Below, piece after piece: positions 12,202 to 23,094 of a stretch of 64,000 nt of DNA; positions within the stretch are counted from its first letter, which is position 1; each line of letters begins with the position of its first letter. The position numbers were made by a program, and so were the translations under genes. This DNA is from Apiospora phragmitis. Its lineage: Eukaryota; Ascomycota; Sordariomycetes; Amphisphaeriales; Apiosporaceae. The DNA lies in assembly GCA_038363925.1 (NCBI GenBank), contig JAQQWL010000006.1:786501-850500 (forward strand), read 5' to 3'. The notes beneath the pieces were generated by a model. The model ran no database searches, was not told the origin of the DNA, and saw nothing but the letters and a program-made list of their open reading frames with translations.

Positions 12202-13234
12202 AAGGCATTAGCTACCACTTCAGGACGAGATTACGATGATCCATGATGGGTTGGCCCTGGTATCAGCCTAGACAGAAGCATGCGTCCCGCCTCCGGAGGG
12301 CTGAGGAAAGTCGATTGGTCTCAGCAAACGCGACGCAGCCAGTGTGTGTCACTATTTTCACCACACCACGGTCAGCTATGTACAGTTCCCACCAAGCATG
12401 CTCGGAGGCATAGCCAAGGGAAAGTATGGTAGGGCCGCATATTACGAAACGATCTACGAGGTCAGATCATCTCGGCAACAAATGCTTAATGACATCAAAA
12501 GCGACTGTCGACTGCTTGCCTGCAATCTTGAAGTCCACTGTTGTGCCATGTTCCATGTTAAATCATCTCAAAATCGTACGATGGCCTGCCACTAGATACA
12601 TTTCTAGACATATTATACGGTGTATCTGAAGCTGCAAACCTAACTCGCAGCAGGGCCCATGGCTATGTAGGTATCACCAGACAGCCCCTTGGGAGGTTCG
12701 AATCACAGTGTCCAAGTGAGTACCTCAACTAGTAATGAGGATGCTAGTAGCAAATCTCTTGACCCAGCCCAGGGTAAAGCTAGGTAAATGTTGTTACCCA
12801 GTTGGTTCCCCTTTGATCCATTTCGTCTCATGCCAGCTTGAAGCAACTAGTGGGGCTGTTAAGGATGCTTCACAATGTTAAATATATACATATATATCTA
12901 CATTGACAGATACATACTCGTTCTTTCCCATGCCAGTTCTTCATTTTCGTCCGAACCTCTGTGTCTGAGTGCCCAAGACAAGGTATTCTCGTCCGATAAT
13001 TGTACTTTCTAACTCGTGCTTCGTCTCAAGTCAGCCTGGGACAGATCGCCCCTTCCAAAGGCCGAGGAACTTGCTTCACGATGCTGACCTTGTATCTTTC
13101 TACTTTGACAGATGCATACTCGCTCTTTCCCATGGCAGTTCTTTCTTTTCGTCCGAACCTCCTCAGCATTCGGGAATGGGAGTTCGTCACCCCCTATAGC
13201 CACCTGCTAGACGCCCTGTAACTACATGCCTAAC
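12202..13234. other. Intergenic region with a roughly 70-bp direct duplication
   Basis: No gene was found. Two imperfect direct copies are visible at about 12900-12970 and 13100-13170. They share TTGACAGATRCATACTCG, CTTTCCCATG and TTCGTCCGAACCTC in the same order, about 200 bp apart. A TA-rich run (ATATATACATATATATC) sits just before the first copy. The duplication lies directly upstream of the HET-like relic. Confidence 0.55.
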
Positions 13235-13545
13235 GCTCCGACAGCTACAGGCCTCTGCAACTACGAAGAGGCCGTCTCGGCCTGCATCAGCCGGCGTGCC
13301 TGACCTATAAGCAAGATGATGCTCTGAGCGCGTTCAGAGGCGTCGCCAACATGCTCGAGGCCACGCTCGGCAAGATGTTCTGTTCTGGTACGCGCCCGAC
13401 TACCCGTGAGACCCGTCAGACCAGGACCTGCGTGGCCTCCCTGAGTGGATCGATACGAGAGCTCCCTCACCCCTCTTGCTGGGCTTGGATCCATGGCTGC
13501 TTCGTACTTGCCGCCAGACGGTATTTCCTCGATCAGTGACTCCTC
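13235..13545 (+). pseudogene. HET-domain (heterokaryon incompatibility) protein relic
   Basis: No single frame is open, but pieces in different plus-strand frames read in the order of the C-terminal half of fungal HET proteins. These are NYEEAVSACISRR (about 13260-13297), then LTYKQDDALSAFRGVANML (about 13298-13355) continuing EATLGKMF, then LPHPSCWAWIHG (about 13461-13496). The last resembles the common FPSWSWAGW motif. HET proteins trigger cell death when incompatible hyphae fuse. The order Y-x-x-x-V-S...R-R, LTY..DAL.AF.G and a W-rich motif is characteristic, so chance is unlikely. Frameshifts between the pieces and stops inside them show that the gene is dead. The N-terminal part is missing or unrecognisable. 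The span is approximate. Confidence 0.5.
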
Positions 13546-13689
13546 CTCAATGCCTCCCAAGCGGCACAGCCGTCTGGCCTGGTGTGTGGCATATTCTGGA
13601 GCAACTGCTCAAGGGCATTCACAACACCTGCAGCACTAGATCCTCTCCAGTGTATTCGATTGAGGCCCCAGGCTCAAGGTAGATAGTAC

Positions 13690-13965
13690 AGGTTCGCGAT
13701 TTCCTTGTCTGCTAGCTTCCTTGTTTGGTGAATTTATTATTCATAGTGATTTCTTCGCCTAGTGAATTCTCTGTTTGGGTTGTTTTTCGGCGACTGAATT
13801 TTGTATTTAGCGCTTTCTTCGGCGAGTAGCCGAAAAAAGTGGCAAAAGCACCCTTTATTTAGCTGTTCCTTAGGCGTTTAAAACCTTTATTAGCGGTTTT
13901 TTCGGCTAGTGAATTCTCTACTTGGCGGTGTCTTCGTAAAATAGTTCCATTATTTAGGAGAAGGG
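13690..13965. repeat. Degenerate short tandem repeats
   Basis: A loose motif of the type TTCGGCKAGTGAATTCTCTRTTTGG recurs with variation around 13753-13780, 13787-13812, 13820-13830 and 13898-13925, spaced about 45-70 bp. The copies differ mainly by transitions and the segment is more AT-rich than its surroundings, which would fit old RIP. I do not recognise the source. The stretch 13966-14884 shows no gene. Confidence 0.4.
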
Positions 13966-14884
13966 TATTATAATAATTACCTCGGCGAATCTTGATCATA
14001 TTAAATTGCGCCTTGTGCTTGTCTGTTATTGCCTCTGTATTCGAAATCAAGCCGCATATCGTATAGTCGGTTCGTCTGATCTCTTCGAGTGACCTTGTCC
14101 TTTGTATGGTTCATTCCTTCCTTCGAAATTGGCTCTGTGCATGGTATTGTGGCTTCCGTCCGATGCATGCTTGCAGAAATGAGACTGTGTGGCAAAACAA
14201 GGTGCTGAGGAAGCGACGAGTCGAATACTGACACTTCGTTTCTTCTCTGAGCACCCACTTGACTTGTAGATCAGAGGAACGGTACATTACCTGGCATTAT
14301 TCACTCGGAGTTCCGACGAAACATATTGGTAGGGTCTGGTTTGTGTCGTGGCATCAGTTGAAAGGGATATCAAGGAAGCGACGAGCTGCTGGCATCGATC
14401 AGAATGCATGGATAGTAACACTTTTTACCTTGCCAAAGTGACCACCTCTTTTGCCTATCAGACGAGAGGTACATAGGTAGAATTATTAAGTGATCGGACG
14501 GAAGATACATACAGTGGCCGAAACATCGGATGAAACCTATGGCCTTTTGAGCAGCGACTGGAGAGGGACAAATGCGTGTGATGCTCATGAGGCCATCCCT
14601 CTTGAGCTTGTATTGCACCGAAATTAGCCTCTGGAATGTGAGCCCTACAGGGTAATAATAGGGTAGCTACGGCCACCATAGCCACTGTTCATGATCATGA
14701 TATTGATTTAAATGGCCAGATGCCATAAGTTTTCTCATTGACTTTGTCCTAATTAGGCTGGACGATGAACCGATTCCCTTGAAACAATTCCCTTGTGACC
14801 CCTAGAAACTCCTTAAAAACTCGGCGAAACTCCCTGAAAACATGCAATTATTCCCCAAACCCAGCAGACATGACAAGACGACCC

Positions 14885-15949
14885 TTAGTTGGCAGGGAAG
14901 TGGAACAGTGAGAGGTCCGCATCACCGAAGCTCGTTCTCTCGAAGACTTCGCCACTGATGTTCAGGCGTCCGAATACGTACATGGCGGCGGTGGCCACGC
15001 ATCGAGCCAGGTCCTCATCGACTTCGGACTGGAACATCTCCCAGGCGCCAGCCGGGCAGTGAAGAGCGATGAGGATGCCAAAGGCACGCTCCGGGAACTT
15101 TCTCTCGCGGATGTTCAAGTTCTTGTAGGCCACAAAGGTGTCGTTTACCTCGTAGATGTATACACGGTGAAGCTCTACGTTCAGGGATTCCGCGTCGAAC
15201 GGGATCGTCTCCTTCCACTCCGTCATCCGGTTGAAGTGCTTGGTGACCATAGCATTCAGTCGGTCGTTGATGTAGTACTCGGCGATGCGGTACTCGGCCA
15301 GGGCGAGGGCGCGGATAAGGACAGGGCCGGCGGAACCAGCAAAGCGGTACTGGTCCTCTGGCAGCTTGGTAAGGCCGTAAAGGGCCAAGAGAAGGACGAG
15401 ATGAGCTTGGAACTCAAACTCGCTGTTTATCTCTCCGTCGAGCTCGTACTCGACGGTGAACTTCTTCTCTTCCTTCTCTCGCATATTGATAGAGAAGGCG
15501 ATGTTGAAAGCGTGGCATCCGGCCAGGACCTCTCGGTGGACATTAAGCCACTTTCCACCGACGGCAATAATGACCGTTTCCCTGTAGACCGAGTCTCATT
15601 AGCCGGAAATTCTCGTAAGGATGCGCATAAGAAAGTGGGGAGGTTGATTTCGGTAGAATCCGGTGCAAGTCGTTCGGATCCGTTCGAATCTCGGTCAGAC
15701 GGGCGGCGAGACCAGACCCCCAAAATTGAAATGCTTTCCTCCACCCCACTCGGCGATAGACCCGCCATTTCTTACTTACTTTCTTGAGAGCATCATGTCG
15801 TCTCCAATCTTGAAGTTCTTGAAGACATGTCCGTTGATGGCGTAGAACTGATTCGCGTTCAAGGCGGGCTCTGGCTCCGTCTTGACGGTGGATGCGGTCG
15901 GGACAACACGGACAACAAGAGGGTATCCGAGAAATACTTCTAAAACCAT
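14885..15949 (-). CDS. BTB/POZ-like domain protein
   Basis: Two exons on the minus strand, 15949-15780 and 15581-14885, joined across a 198-nt intron (GTAAGT...TCTACAG), give 288 aa with the ATG at 15949. The splice joins DDMMLSRK to ETVIIAVGGKWLNVHREVL, a typical BTB start (strand, then a VHREVL helix). It is preceded by NQFYAINGHVFKNFKIGDD, as in fungal BTB proteins. Then come a charged stretch (NMREKEEKKFTVEYE), a helical region with LVLLLALYGLTKLP and a C-terminal all-alpha part ending LFHFPAN. BTB domains mediate dimerisation and often recruit cullin-3 ligases; no partner domain is visible. The true 5' end is uncertain. Other minus-strand donor-like sites lie upstream (16167 and 16316), but none gives a phase-matched exon. 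The gene borders the repeat zone. Confidence 0.68.
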
Positions 15950-16479
15950 GAGATATGTCAGCTATCGAGACCAGACACTTGAGTGGGTTGGAAATGGAGT
16001 TTCGAGTATGTCCCAGGGTGGGTAGTTCGAAATACATGGTCCGAGCGCGACTATACGCTTAGATAAACTGGTCGGTAACGAGTATACGCTAGAATAGCGG
16101 GTCCGTGCGCGAGTATCGCCTGGAACAACTGGCCGGTGCGCTCGATATATGAGATGTAGGTACTTACGGCGGCAGACATGATAACTTTGGGCTTGGAACT
16201 GATGACACCAGACGTTAGAATTCAAGCCAAGTTCATGGGAGTGTAGGGTTCCGCTTCGGGTTCGGGTTTTCAGGGAAGGGCTGTTCCAGTGGAAGGAAGC
16301 GGGGAGAGTACTTACCAAAGTTGACGGCGGGATGTGCGTGTAGATGATGCTTCACGATGATATCCTGGCGTTTTGTGTGTCAGAAACAGCCAAGGAACGG
16401 TCAAGCTGACCGCAAAACCAGGACAACGAAGCGTTTTGGTGATGGAAAACAAAAATATCAGTGCAAAGGGATGATGACA

Positions 16480-17160
16480 CGTGATCTGGTCCAGCAGAAA
16501 AGAAGATGAGCGGTGATGTATTTGTGCGTCCAAAGGCAGTCGAAGGGCTGTCGAAAGGAGGCAGGAACCTGAGCCGAAAGGGCTTTGTGGAAAGGAAGAC
16601 AGATGAAAATTGGTGAACGAACACGGCCGCAAAACTTGCACAACAGAGCTTTCTACCGAAGGAAAAAGAAATGTTGGTGCAGAGAGGTGATGAAGAGTGA
16701 TATAATGCAGTGAAAAACGATGAGAACAGTGGTGGTTTTGCGCGTCCAAGTCTAAAGGCTGTCGAAAGGAGGATGCTTGGTGAACAGATATAGCCGCAAA
16801 ACCAGGACAAAAGAGCGTTCTGGTAAAAAATAAATACCGGTGCAGAGGAATGACGAATGATAATGTAATCCAGTAGAAAACAAAATGAACGGTGATGGTT
16901 TTGCACGATCAAGTTCAAAGGGTGTTGGGCGGAGGAGGGGCTGTCGAAAGGAGATTATGGGAAGGTGGGGGACTTGAACGAGGAAGCTGCCGTCGAAAGG
17001 AGGATGTCGATAGGGGAGGAGACACGAATGAGGAAGCTACCGTCGAAAGGGGGAGTGAACACGAACGGAGGCTGTAGAAAGGAGGCGGCTGCTGTCGAAA
17101 AGGGACGGAGACACGAACGAGAGCCGGAAGAGCTTGGTGGCAATGAAGACGGGTGAAGGC
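16480..17160. repeat. Interspersed GTCGAAAGGAGG motif array
   Basis: The motif GTCGAAAGGAGG, or close variants, occurs at least six times on the plus strand (about 16552, 16759, 16944, 16993, 17042 and 17094). It often sits beside GATG, GGAAGACAGATGAA or GACACGAACGA. The spacing is irregular and the copies are diverged. Open frames across this stretch on the minus strand are by-products of the repeat (Ser/Pro/Phe-rich) and are not annotated. The zone continues into the minisatellite and satellite to its right. Confidence 0.5.
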
Positions 17161-17179
17161 TGGTGAACGACCAACTGAA

Positions 17180-18160
17180 CTTACCGAGTATATCTGATGA
17201 TAGAGGTGCTTGATTAGCGTTTGGTAAGTTGTGTATCCGTCGACAACTGGATGAACAAGATCATAAATGATGAGAGGAAAACAGATGAAGGAATGGTAGA
17301 TGACCGGAAGACGGGGATGATCGGAAGATGGGGATGAACGGAAGAAGGGGACGAACGGAAGACGGGGATGACCGTCAAACGGGGATGACCGGCAGAGGGG
17401 GGTAAACGGAAGACGGGGATGAAGGGAGGACCTGGATGGACGCAAGACCGGGATGAACGGCAGACGGGGATGAACGGCAGACGGGGATGAACGGCAGACG
17501 GGGATGAACGGCAGACGGGGATGATAGGAAGACGGATATTGATGGATGAACAGTCAAGGCTTACCGAATATATCAAATAATGACGTTGCTTGGTTTGCGT
17601 ATGAACGGCCAAAAATACAACTCGACGAACAAGACCACAAAGGATGAGAGGAAGACGGATAATGGTGAACGGATAGAGAGTCAAGCTTGACGAATATATC
17701 TGATGACGAGGGTGGATTGTTTAGCATGCGAACGGCTAAAAGCCCAGTGAAAACTTAACGGACAATACCAAAAACAATGAGCAGAAGACGGAAAATGGTG
17801 GGTGAATGAACAGTCAAGCTTACCAACTATATTTAGCGATGGGAGTTGATTGTTTGGCGTGGGAAAAGCTGGATCCTTCCGGTCACAAGGTGACGAAAAA
17901 AAACCAGAAACCAGGAGAGGAAGCAGGATGAAGATGTACGAATAAATAGTCGTGCTTGTCGACTATATCTTGCTCGCTGACTATATCTGGCGATGGGAGT
18001 TAATTATTTGGCGTGGGAAAAGCTGGATCCTTCGGGTCACAAGGTGACGAAAAAAACCAGAAACGAAGAGAGGAAGCGGGATGAAGATGAGTAAATAAAT
18101 AGTCGAGCTCGTCGACTATATCTGGCGATAAGGATTGATTATTTGACGTGTGTGCAGCGG
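17180..18160. repeat. Decayed higher-order tandem repeat (CGACTATATCTGGCGATGG unit)
   Basis: A block containing (C/A)CGAnTATATCTGRYGATGRGAG followed by TTGATTGTTTGGCGTG recurs at about 17180, 17560, 17685, 17820, 17965 and 18110. A second block, GATGAACAAGACCACAAA(G)GATGAGAGGAAGACGG, recurs at about 17257, 17615, 17752 and 18175. Spacing is about 125-380 bp. The two sub-repeats at 17820-17960 and 17980-18110 are closely alike, sharing AAAAGCTGGATCC and GGTCACAAGGTGACG. The unit source is unknown. On the minus strand several units contain GGTAAG right after the TATA block, which could be a remnant donor site of an amplified exon; this is speculative. Confidence 0.55.
17313..17533. repeat. 17-bp minisatellite, about 13 units
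   Basis: Thirteen consecutive 17-bp units of the form GGGGATGAACGGCAGAC run from 17313 to 17533. Four units (17449-17516) are nearly identical (one has a single C for G at its first base). The outer units carry single-base changes such as AAGAC for CAGAC and GACGAACGG. No indels break the register. Because 17 is not a multiple of 3, the encoded peptide cycles through three frames, so the open frames here are artefacts. Confidence 0.92.
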
Positions 18161-18269
18161 GATGATGATCAGGGATAAACTGATGAACAAGACCACAAAG
18201 AACGAAAGTTGCTGTTGACGTGATGGGGAATGGTTAGTCCGCAAAGGCTTGGTAATGGTTGGTAGTGAT

Positions 18270-18600
18270 TGTTTGGCGGAGAGTGGGTATTAGATACAGA
18301 TGCTTTACGATGTGGGCATGAGATTAGGTGGGCAAGTTCGAGTATACGAAAGGGGTAAGTGCAGATAGTCGTCACGTAATTACCACGCCGGAAAAGGCGG
18401 GTGCAGGCGATTATTCCGATTATACGAAAGGGGCAAGTGCAGATAGTCGTCACGTAATTATTGTGCTAGAAAAGGCGGGTGCAGCTAGTCCTATTACACG
18501 AAAGGGGCAAGTGCACAAGTTCGAGTATATGAAAGGGATAAGTGAAGAGAGTTGTCACATAATTATCACGCCGGGAGGACGGAGACGGAAGCCGGCATGG
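18270..18600. repeat. Satellite array, period about 75 bp
   Basis: Units begin TACGAAAGGGGYAAGTGCAG, continue ATAGTCGTCACGTAATTA, and close with GAAAAGGCGGGTGCAG. Starts are at 18345, 18423 and 18497, followed by a diverged unit near 18530, giving spacings of 78 and 74. A leader (TGGGTRTTAGAYRTGCTTTACGATGTGGGC, then GCAAGTTCGAG) precedes the first unit. The same leader and unit recur at 18945-19009 plus 20847-20925, and at 40955-41010, on both sides of the AT-rich island. Confidence 0.75.
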
Positions 18601-18845
18601 CACGACCGAAGGTGGACTCACGATAGGAGGTGACGAAGCCCCAGAACATATAGCAGCGAGATTGTCTCTATCCGGGTACACCAGCACGGCGACGGGTTTG
18701 TTTGATTACCGCACGGCGTATGGAGGTGAATTTATCTAGATAGGCCTCCTCGGAGAGGAGAGGAGCAGACACGACAAATACCCCCTGGGAGGTTAAGGTC
18801 ACCGAAGGTGACCTTGTGTTGTTAATGGATACAACCAACCAACCA
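18577..18845. other. Segment inserted between two copies of TAATTATCACGCCGG
   Basis: The 15-bp sequence TAATTATCACGCCGG occurs just before this segment (about 18561-18575) and again at about 18845-18860. The intervening roughly 270 bp does not match the satellite. It contains an imperfect hairpin with AAGGTCACC and GGTGACCTT arms (about 18796-18816) and an (AACC)n run (about 18832-18843). It could be an insertion into the array or a deletion and recombination product. Confidence 0.35.
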
Positions 18846-19009
18846 ATAATTATCACGCCGGAAAAGGTGTGTGCAGGCAGTCTGATTATATGAGAAGGGC
18901 AAGTGCACATAGTTGTGCTTAGTGATGGTTGGTGATAATTGTTTAGCGGAGAGTTGGTGTTAGACGTGCTTTATAATTTGGGGATAAGACAGATAGGCAA
19001 ACTCGAGTA

Positions 19010-20846
19010 ACGTATCCCACAAGCGAATGTCCCACATAAGCGAATGTCTCATTCTTTTACATCCTTTCTAATAAAATATAAGTTAATTTCACTATAACGT
19101 ATTTAATATATTAAAATTAATCGGAATCCTTATCTCTAGATATTTCTATATTATTTAATAAGTATACGTATTATACTTCAGCTCTCTATAGATTTTATAG
19201 CGTTATAAACATGTTTTTAATGTTCTTATACGATTACTCCTTTAACGCGATTCGTTTTATAACTGTTTATTAACATTCCTTTAAAATTATAAGTCTTTTC
19301 TAGCTTATATACGAAATAATCCTCTATTTTATAGCCGTTTCTTTTTTATACGGCGGCGCCGGCTAAATATTTTATTTACTTTTTAAAAGAATAACTCGGT
19401 ATATAATATACGTTATAACTTTTATAATTTAATTAAAACTAATTAAAATAAATATCGGAAAATTATTTTAATATTATACGATATGGTTTCGAATATATTT
19501 AGTTTAAAATTAAACTTTAATTAAATTATTTAAAGTTTTTAATTTTTAAAGAATAAATAGGTTAAAAAATATCCTTAAAAATATTAAAATATATAGCTTT
19601 ATATTTAATTATAAAATAATATATTCCGAATTATACGAAACGAATCTTATTTTTTAAAAGCCTCTTTATATATTCGAAACGGTAAAAATCGCTTGGAACG
19701 CTTTTAAAAACGCTGGTAGGAAGTCCTCTTTTAAAATATAAATAATATACGCCCGTATAAAATATTTAATTTTTTTCCCGTACGCCTTTTTTAATATACG
19801 GAAACAGCTAATATTAAAAGGTTAGAGCTTATACGACGAATAAGAAAATATATAGAGTATAATAATCGAGTTCTTTTTATAATAAAGCTCGAAAACTATT
19901 AAGTAATAGCTTTCGTAGGCGTTTAAGACTAAGAAGTAATAACGACCTTTTACACGAGACTTAATATATTAATTAAGATATCGAATTTAGTCCTCGCTTC
20001 TTTTATTCGTGATTTAATTATTTTTAATAATTACGATCACCTAATCTTTCGGCAATAGGCTGTTTTCGCACTAAGAAGAGAGGTGCGTTTTCTTAATAAA
20101 AATAATATACGGAAGGATGGCGTAACCGTATTATCCGACGCTTTAAATAATTATAATTTATTCTTAATTTTTTTATTATATTACCTTAGGTTTTTCGCGT
20201 TAATTAAAGGTAGTTATAATTATTTTAAACGAGATTTAATTTATAAAAAAGCCGGTTTTATTAAAATTATAAATATTCTCTTTTTAAATCTTATACTTAT
20301 AAATTAAATTTTATACGAAGGTAAACTACGCGTAATATATATCGAGATTTTTATAAAAGACTTTTTAATAATTAATTCTTTAATTAAAACGCGTTTAAAG
20401 GTCTAGTTATTATTATATAAAATTAAAAGCTTAATTAACGTTAACGCGTCTCGCGTTATATAAACTAAATAATTAATTCACTATATTTTTTATATTATTT
20501 AACCGGGGGAAAAACGATCACGTATTTAAATTAATAATTTATCGAATAATCGTATTTTTTTAAAAATTTAAAAACTTTTAAGAATTTATAAATACTTTAT
20601 ATCGTATAGGTTAATTATTTCGTTTATATTATAAAGTTTTTAATAAAACGTAATAAATTAATATAGCTTTTTATACGTTTAAAATTAAGTTTTCTTAAAA
20701 CGCTTAAAGCGTTAAAATTATATCACTTTTTTTTTAAAGTTATAGTATTTTCGAACGTAAAAGAATATAAAAAAAGGTTAAGGCTATAAGGAAATTTATA
20801 AAAGTGGGATATTCGCTTATATAGGATATTCGCTTATAGGATACGT
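19010..20846 (-). mobile_element. Fot1/Pogo-type (Tc1/mariner superfamily) DNA transposon, copy 1, RIP-inactivated
   Basis: The ends are inverted repeats: the left starts ACGTATCCCACAAGCGAATG and the right ends in the complement of ACGTATCCTATAAGCGAATA, with an internal repeat of the AAGCGAAT block. TA flanks both ends (19008-19009 and 20847-20848), the target duplication of this superfamily. The length of 1837 bp is typical. The minus strand still encodes a DDE_1 transposase relic: LVLNAYESYYLIVFELYYK, then SYKLQPFNISCFRILKKAYG, which follow the usual LDGHxSH...HSSHxLQPLDVGCFGPLK pattern with RIP changes. There are many stops, so it is dead. Confidence 0.88.
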
Positions 20847-20934
20847 TATACGAATAGAGTAAGCGCAAATAGTGGTCACGATAGTGGTCACGTAATTGTA
20901 CCGCTAGAAAAGGCGGGTGCTAAGGCTATTAATG
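20847..20934. repeat. Right half of the satellite unit split by the Fot1-type element
   Basis: The sequence TATACGAATAGAGTAAGCGCAAATAG, then GTCACGATAGTGGTCACGTAATTG and GAAAAGGCGGGTGC continues the satellite unit whose left half ends CAAACTCGAG at 19007. Joining the two around one TA gives the intact motif CTCGAGTATACGAA seen at 18338-18350. GTCACGATAGTG holds a small local duplication. This stretch kept its satellite identity inside the AT block. Confidence 0.8.
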
Positions 20935-22990
20935 TACTAACTACACTAACTAACTAGTATTAGTTAATTAGTTAATTATAACTAGCCGGTTAATTAATAT
21001 TTTTAATTATTTAAAAGCTTATAGTTTAGTTAATTAATAATTAATTAACTAGTTAATTAATATATATTACTTAATAATAATCCTTTAATATTAAATTATT
21101 TATTTTATTTTTTAACTTTAATATTATAATTATATATTAATATATAATATAGTTTATTACTAAGTTAATTATACTATTAAATCGGCTACTTTTTTTTATA
21201 TTTTATTACTTTTATATAAATTAATTTAACCTTAACGCTTTAAATTTATTAAAACTACTTTTTATTTAATTCGTTATTTAATTTTATATCCTTTTTATAT
21301 ATTTGCGTATTATAACTTATTTCGCTATAAATATCACAGCGCCTTTTATTAATCGCCCTCCGCTTTAATAAACCCCTCGTTTCGTATTTATTAATTATTA
21401 AACGTTTCCCTTTTACTTTCTTATTTTATAGCTCTTAAAATTCCTATATAATAAAGGCTCCTTTAAGTTAAACGCGTGATTTTTTAACTCTACGGCGTTT
21501 AAAAAATATTAAATTAACCTCTTATAAAGTACGTATTTAATATTTTATAAAAGTTATTTTATATATTATTATATTATTATATATATACTTTTTATTATTT
21601 AGTTTATAATATTTAAAATTAACGTCGAGGACCTTTTTTAATAAATAATGACTTTATTTATAATAAAAATAAAGTGTTTAATTATTTATTAAAGGTTAAA
21701 CGACGTTTGAAATTTATAGGTACTAGTCGTCCTTAAACGCGATAAGTTAAATATAAGCGTTTAAAAACGTATATTTAATTCATTAATCATCTCGTTTAAA
21801 TAGTAAAGTATTAAATTAAATACGTTAAATCTAGATTTAATATTATTTTTTATAATAATAAATAAATACGCGGCCTTAAAAGCGATAAAAAGACTTTAAC
21901 TTCGTAATATAATTTATTAACGCCTTAATAAATAGCTTAATTTTTTTCGAATAAATACGCTTTAATAACGAATAAAATATTATATTTAAAAGTTAGAATA
22001 AATAAAAAAAAGTAAAGAGGTATATCAAGCGTAATAATGTCGTTATTCTTATAATATTCCTCGAATTCGGCCGAAATATAGCTTTCGTAACCGTTTAAAA
22101 TTAAGAAAGAATAAAAGCTTTTCGTCCGCGTTTTAATATATTTATTAAAATATCGAATTTAATCTAAGCTCGTCTCGTTATTAATTTAATTATTAGAAGT
22201 TAGTTTAATTACTTAATCGCTTAATAGGTTATATTCGCGAAACTAGTTTACGAAGTAATATTAACTTTAAATAATTAAAAACGGCGAAATATACTAGCTT
22301 TACGAATTAATATATTTAATAGCCGTTAACTATTCTCGATTACTAGGCTAAACCGACTTCGCTTTTTTATAACGATCGGCGCGTATTACGACGAGTATTA
22401 ACTCAATTATGCTTATTATAAAGCCGGCCTCGTTAAAATTCTATATATTTTCGTTTTAAATACCGTATTTAGTTTTAATATTCGCGACTAGCGCGAACTA
22501 GCCGGAAATAATACTTATATACTCGTAAAAAGCTTTTTAATAATCGTATCGACGGTTTATTCGAGTTTTAAAATCCGGGTTACGGTTAATAAAGTGTTTA
22601 ACCTAGTACTTACTAACGCGGTCGCCGCCGCGCGACTTTAAAAAAAAAGATTAACTATATCTCTTATAATATTAATATTAAGAGGTATTCATTAAATATT
22701 TAAATTAATTATATAATTACGAAGCACCTTATTTTTAGATAAATTTAATTTATATTATAAATATCGGATTTTGCGTCGAGGTTTAATACCGCGAAGTTAG
22801 TCGCTTAAAGTAGCTCGGGGGGCGTTATACACTTTCGTAATAACTTTTTAATTAATTTAATTTAAACGTTCTCGCGTTATTTAAATTATTAAAACAATAC
22901 GATCTTTTTTTAATTAAATCGGTATTATAGTTATAAAGATATTATATATTAAAATTTAATTATATAAGTTAAAAATAAAGTGGCTAACTT
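20935..22990 (-). mobile_element. Second Fot1/Pogo-type transposon family, heavily RIP-degraded
   Basis: The minus strand keeps transposase pieces in the right order: YNEAGFIISI with a KAKSV*PSNRE*LTAIKYI block (about 22310-22420), INNETSLDLIRYFNKY (about 22130-22180), and LILNGYESYISAEFEEYYKN (about 22050-22110). These correspond to the NFDExGF, REWxTxI and LDGHESH regions of DDE_1 transposases. The sequence differs clearly from the 19010-20846 element, so it is another family. I could not identify the terminal repeats; both limits are approximate. The left part (20935-21200) is very rich in TTAATTAA-like sequence. Confidence 0.6.
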
Positions 22991-23094
22991 AATAATAAAC
23001 TACGTTATTACTTTATTATTTATTTTATTTATTATTTTTATTATAATTAATAAAAATATTAAGTTAAGTTTATAAATAATACTAGTTTTATAAT

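Noticed and set aside
12685..12712. GGTTCGAATCAC, a possible tRNA B box
   Set aside because: The surrounding sequence does not form T-arm, anticodon or acceptor stems.
14885..16179. Extra first exon of the BTB-like gene at 16179-16168 (ATG TCT GCC GCC, then GTAAGT)
   Set aside because: Its phase does not match any acceptor found before 15939, so the ATG at 15949 was kept as the start.
17313..17533. CRISPR-like array
   Set aside because: Units are contiguous 17-mers without spacers, in a eukaryotic genome.
16312..17684. Several minus-strand frames with Ser/Pro/Phe-rich repeats
   Set aside because: They come from the GTCGAAAGGAGG motifs and the 17-bp minisatellite, whose period is not a multiple of three.
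20083..20307. Open frame of 74 codons in the AT-rich island
   Set aside because: It lies on the strand opposite the transposase relic of the Fot1-type element and has Asn/Leu/Lys-rich random composition.
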